Shown: positions 6,112 through 6,540 of the stretch, piece after piece
Layout: each line of letters begins with the position of its first letter
How positions within the stretch are numbered: the first letter of the stretch is position 1
From: Bacteroidales bacterium
GTDB taxonomy: Bacteria; Bacteroidota; Bacteroidia; Bacteroidales; BM520
Length of the DNA: 6,540 bases
Direction: 5' to 3'
NCBI GenBank assembly: GCA_023230285.1
Contig: JALNXP010000142.1
Coordinates: 1 to 6,540 of the forward strand
Notes under the pieces: model-generated
The model's database searches: none
Told to the model about the DNA's origin: nothing
The model's input: only the letters and a program-made list of their open reading frames with translations
Translations under genes and position numbers: made by a program

Positions 6112-6540
6112 ATGAAAGTTGGTAAATATATAGCAACAATATTTGTTTTTCTTTTGACATGCACTGCTGTTTCGGCACAAGAGTTGCCACCCGGATGGAG
6201 TGGCTTTGTTCAAAATCCGACTTTTCATGTTTTTTCTTTATATGGAAATGCATATCCTATAGTGAATGGCGAGCAAATTAATGACGGCGATTATATAGGT
6301 GCTTTTTATTATGATGGAGCAACTCTGAAATGTGGCGGTGCTGCTGTATATACTTCGAATTATCCGCCATCGGTTTTTGCTTATGGCGATGATGCTTTTA
6401 CGCCCGGAAGAGATGGCTTCTACGATGGAGATTCTGTTTATTGGAAAGTGTATTCTTATGAATATGGACAGGAATTTGATGTTAATGTGAGCTATAAGCC
6501 GATTAGTAGCTTTGATGTGTCCGGACTTTTTCACACATCG
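6112..6540 (+). CDS. secreted/surface protein, 3' end missing
   Basis: The frame opens at the ATG at 6112 and stays open for 143 codons to the window edge. Residues 1-22 form a signal peptide (MKVGKY, a hydrophobic core, then AVSA) with likely cleavage before Gln23. The mature part has the pattern of a beta-rich module common in secreted Bacteroidota proteins, many of which are T9SS cargo: an N-terminal PPGW, then DGDYIGAFYYDG (58-69), CGG (74-76), AYGDDAFTPGRDGFYDGD (90-107) and a Trp-Lys-Val-Tyr strand at 111-114. The module's role is not established; it is usually repeated or joined to larger adhesin-like or enzymatic parts, which here lie beyond the window. The acidic GDD and DGD loops could bind calcium, but that is a guess. 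The ATG is preceded by an A-rich leader (cacaaaaaaaataaaa) without a Shine-Dalgarno sequence, normal for this phylum. It is divergent from hutU. Confidence 0.85.
   Translation, partial: MKVGKYIATIFVFLLTCTAVSAQELPPGWSGFVQNPTFHVFSLYGNAYPIVNGEQINDGDYIGAFYYDGATLKCGGAAVYTSNYPPSVFAYGDDAFTPGRDGFYDGDSVYWKVYSYEYGQEFDVNVSYKPISSFDVSGLFHTS

Noticed and set aside
6238..6534. Minus-strand open frame of 98 codons
   Set aside because: It lies opposite the gene starting at 6112, which has a signal peptide and a recognisable module; the antisense product shows no domain.
1..6540. CRISPR array, transposon, tRNA/rRNA, toxin-antitoxin or defence island
   Set aside because: Reading both strands showed no regularly spaced repeats, transposase motifs, terminal repeats or RNA-gene signatures; every long frame is explained by metabolic or secreted-protein genes.

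Overview
The window most likely comes from a member of the Bacteroidota (Bacteroidetes) that has a type IX secretion system (T9SS). The main evidence is a secreted protein with a type A T9SS sorting domain at its C-terminus and a second secreted protein of a type common on Bacteroidota cell surfaces. Supporting signs are signal peptides cleaved just before Gln, the long form of urocanate hydratase, TAnnTTTG promoter elements, and A/T-rich leaders without a Shine-Dalgarno sequence. The genus cannot be settled from this stretch.

Layout: positions 1-3058 hold three genes on the plus strand in tight order. They are the 3' part of a TPR protein (1-729), shikimate dehydrogenase aroE (736-1482) and an exported M28-family zinc peptidase (1508-3058). 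Gaps of 6 and 25 nt suggest one transcript, whose promoter lies outside the window. The 207-nt gap after them (3059-3265) holds no convincing gene. It contains a strong hairpin flanked by A and T runs that can end transcription from both sides. The minus strand then carries a small secreted T9SS-sorted protein of unknown function (3266-3985), which lies 25 nt downstream of hutU (4011-6011). The 100-nt region 6012-6111 is divergent: it has a Bacteroidota-type -7 element on each strand and a short perfect palindrome between them. A plus-strand surface or secreted protein starts at 6112 and runs off the window end.

How the genes fit together: aroE serves aromatic amino acid synthesis and HutU performs the second step of histidine breakdown. 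The M28 peptidase trims peptides outside the cytoplasm. An exported peptidase plus an amino-acid-degrading enzyme is compatible with peptide use, but this is inference. No other shikimate or hut genes are present here. I see no CRISPR array, transposon, tRNA, rRNA or defence system, and no clear evidence for a wholly new system. The most open points are the unknown T9SS cargo beside hutU and the compact divergent promoter region.
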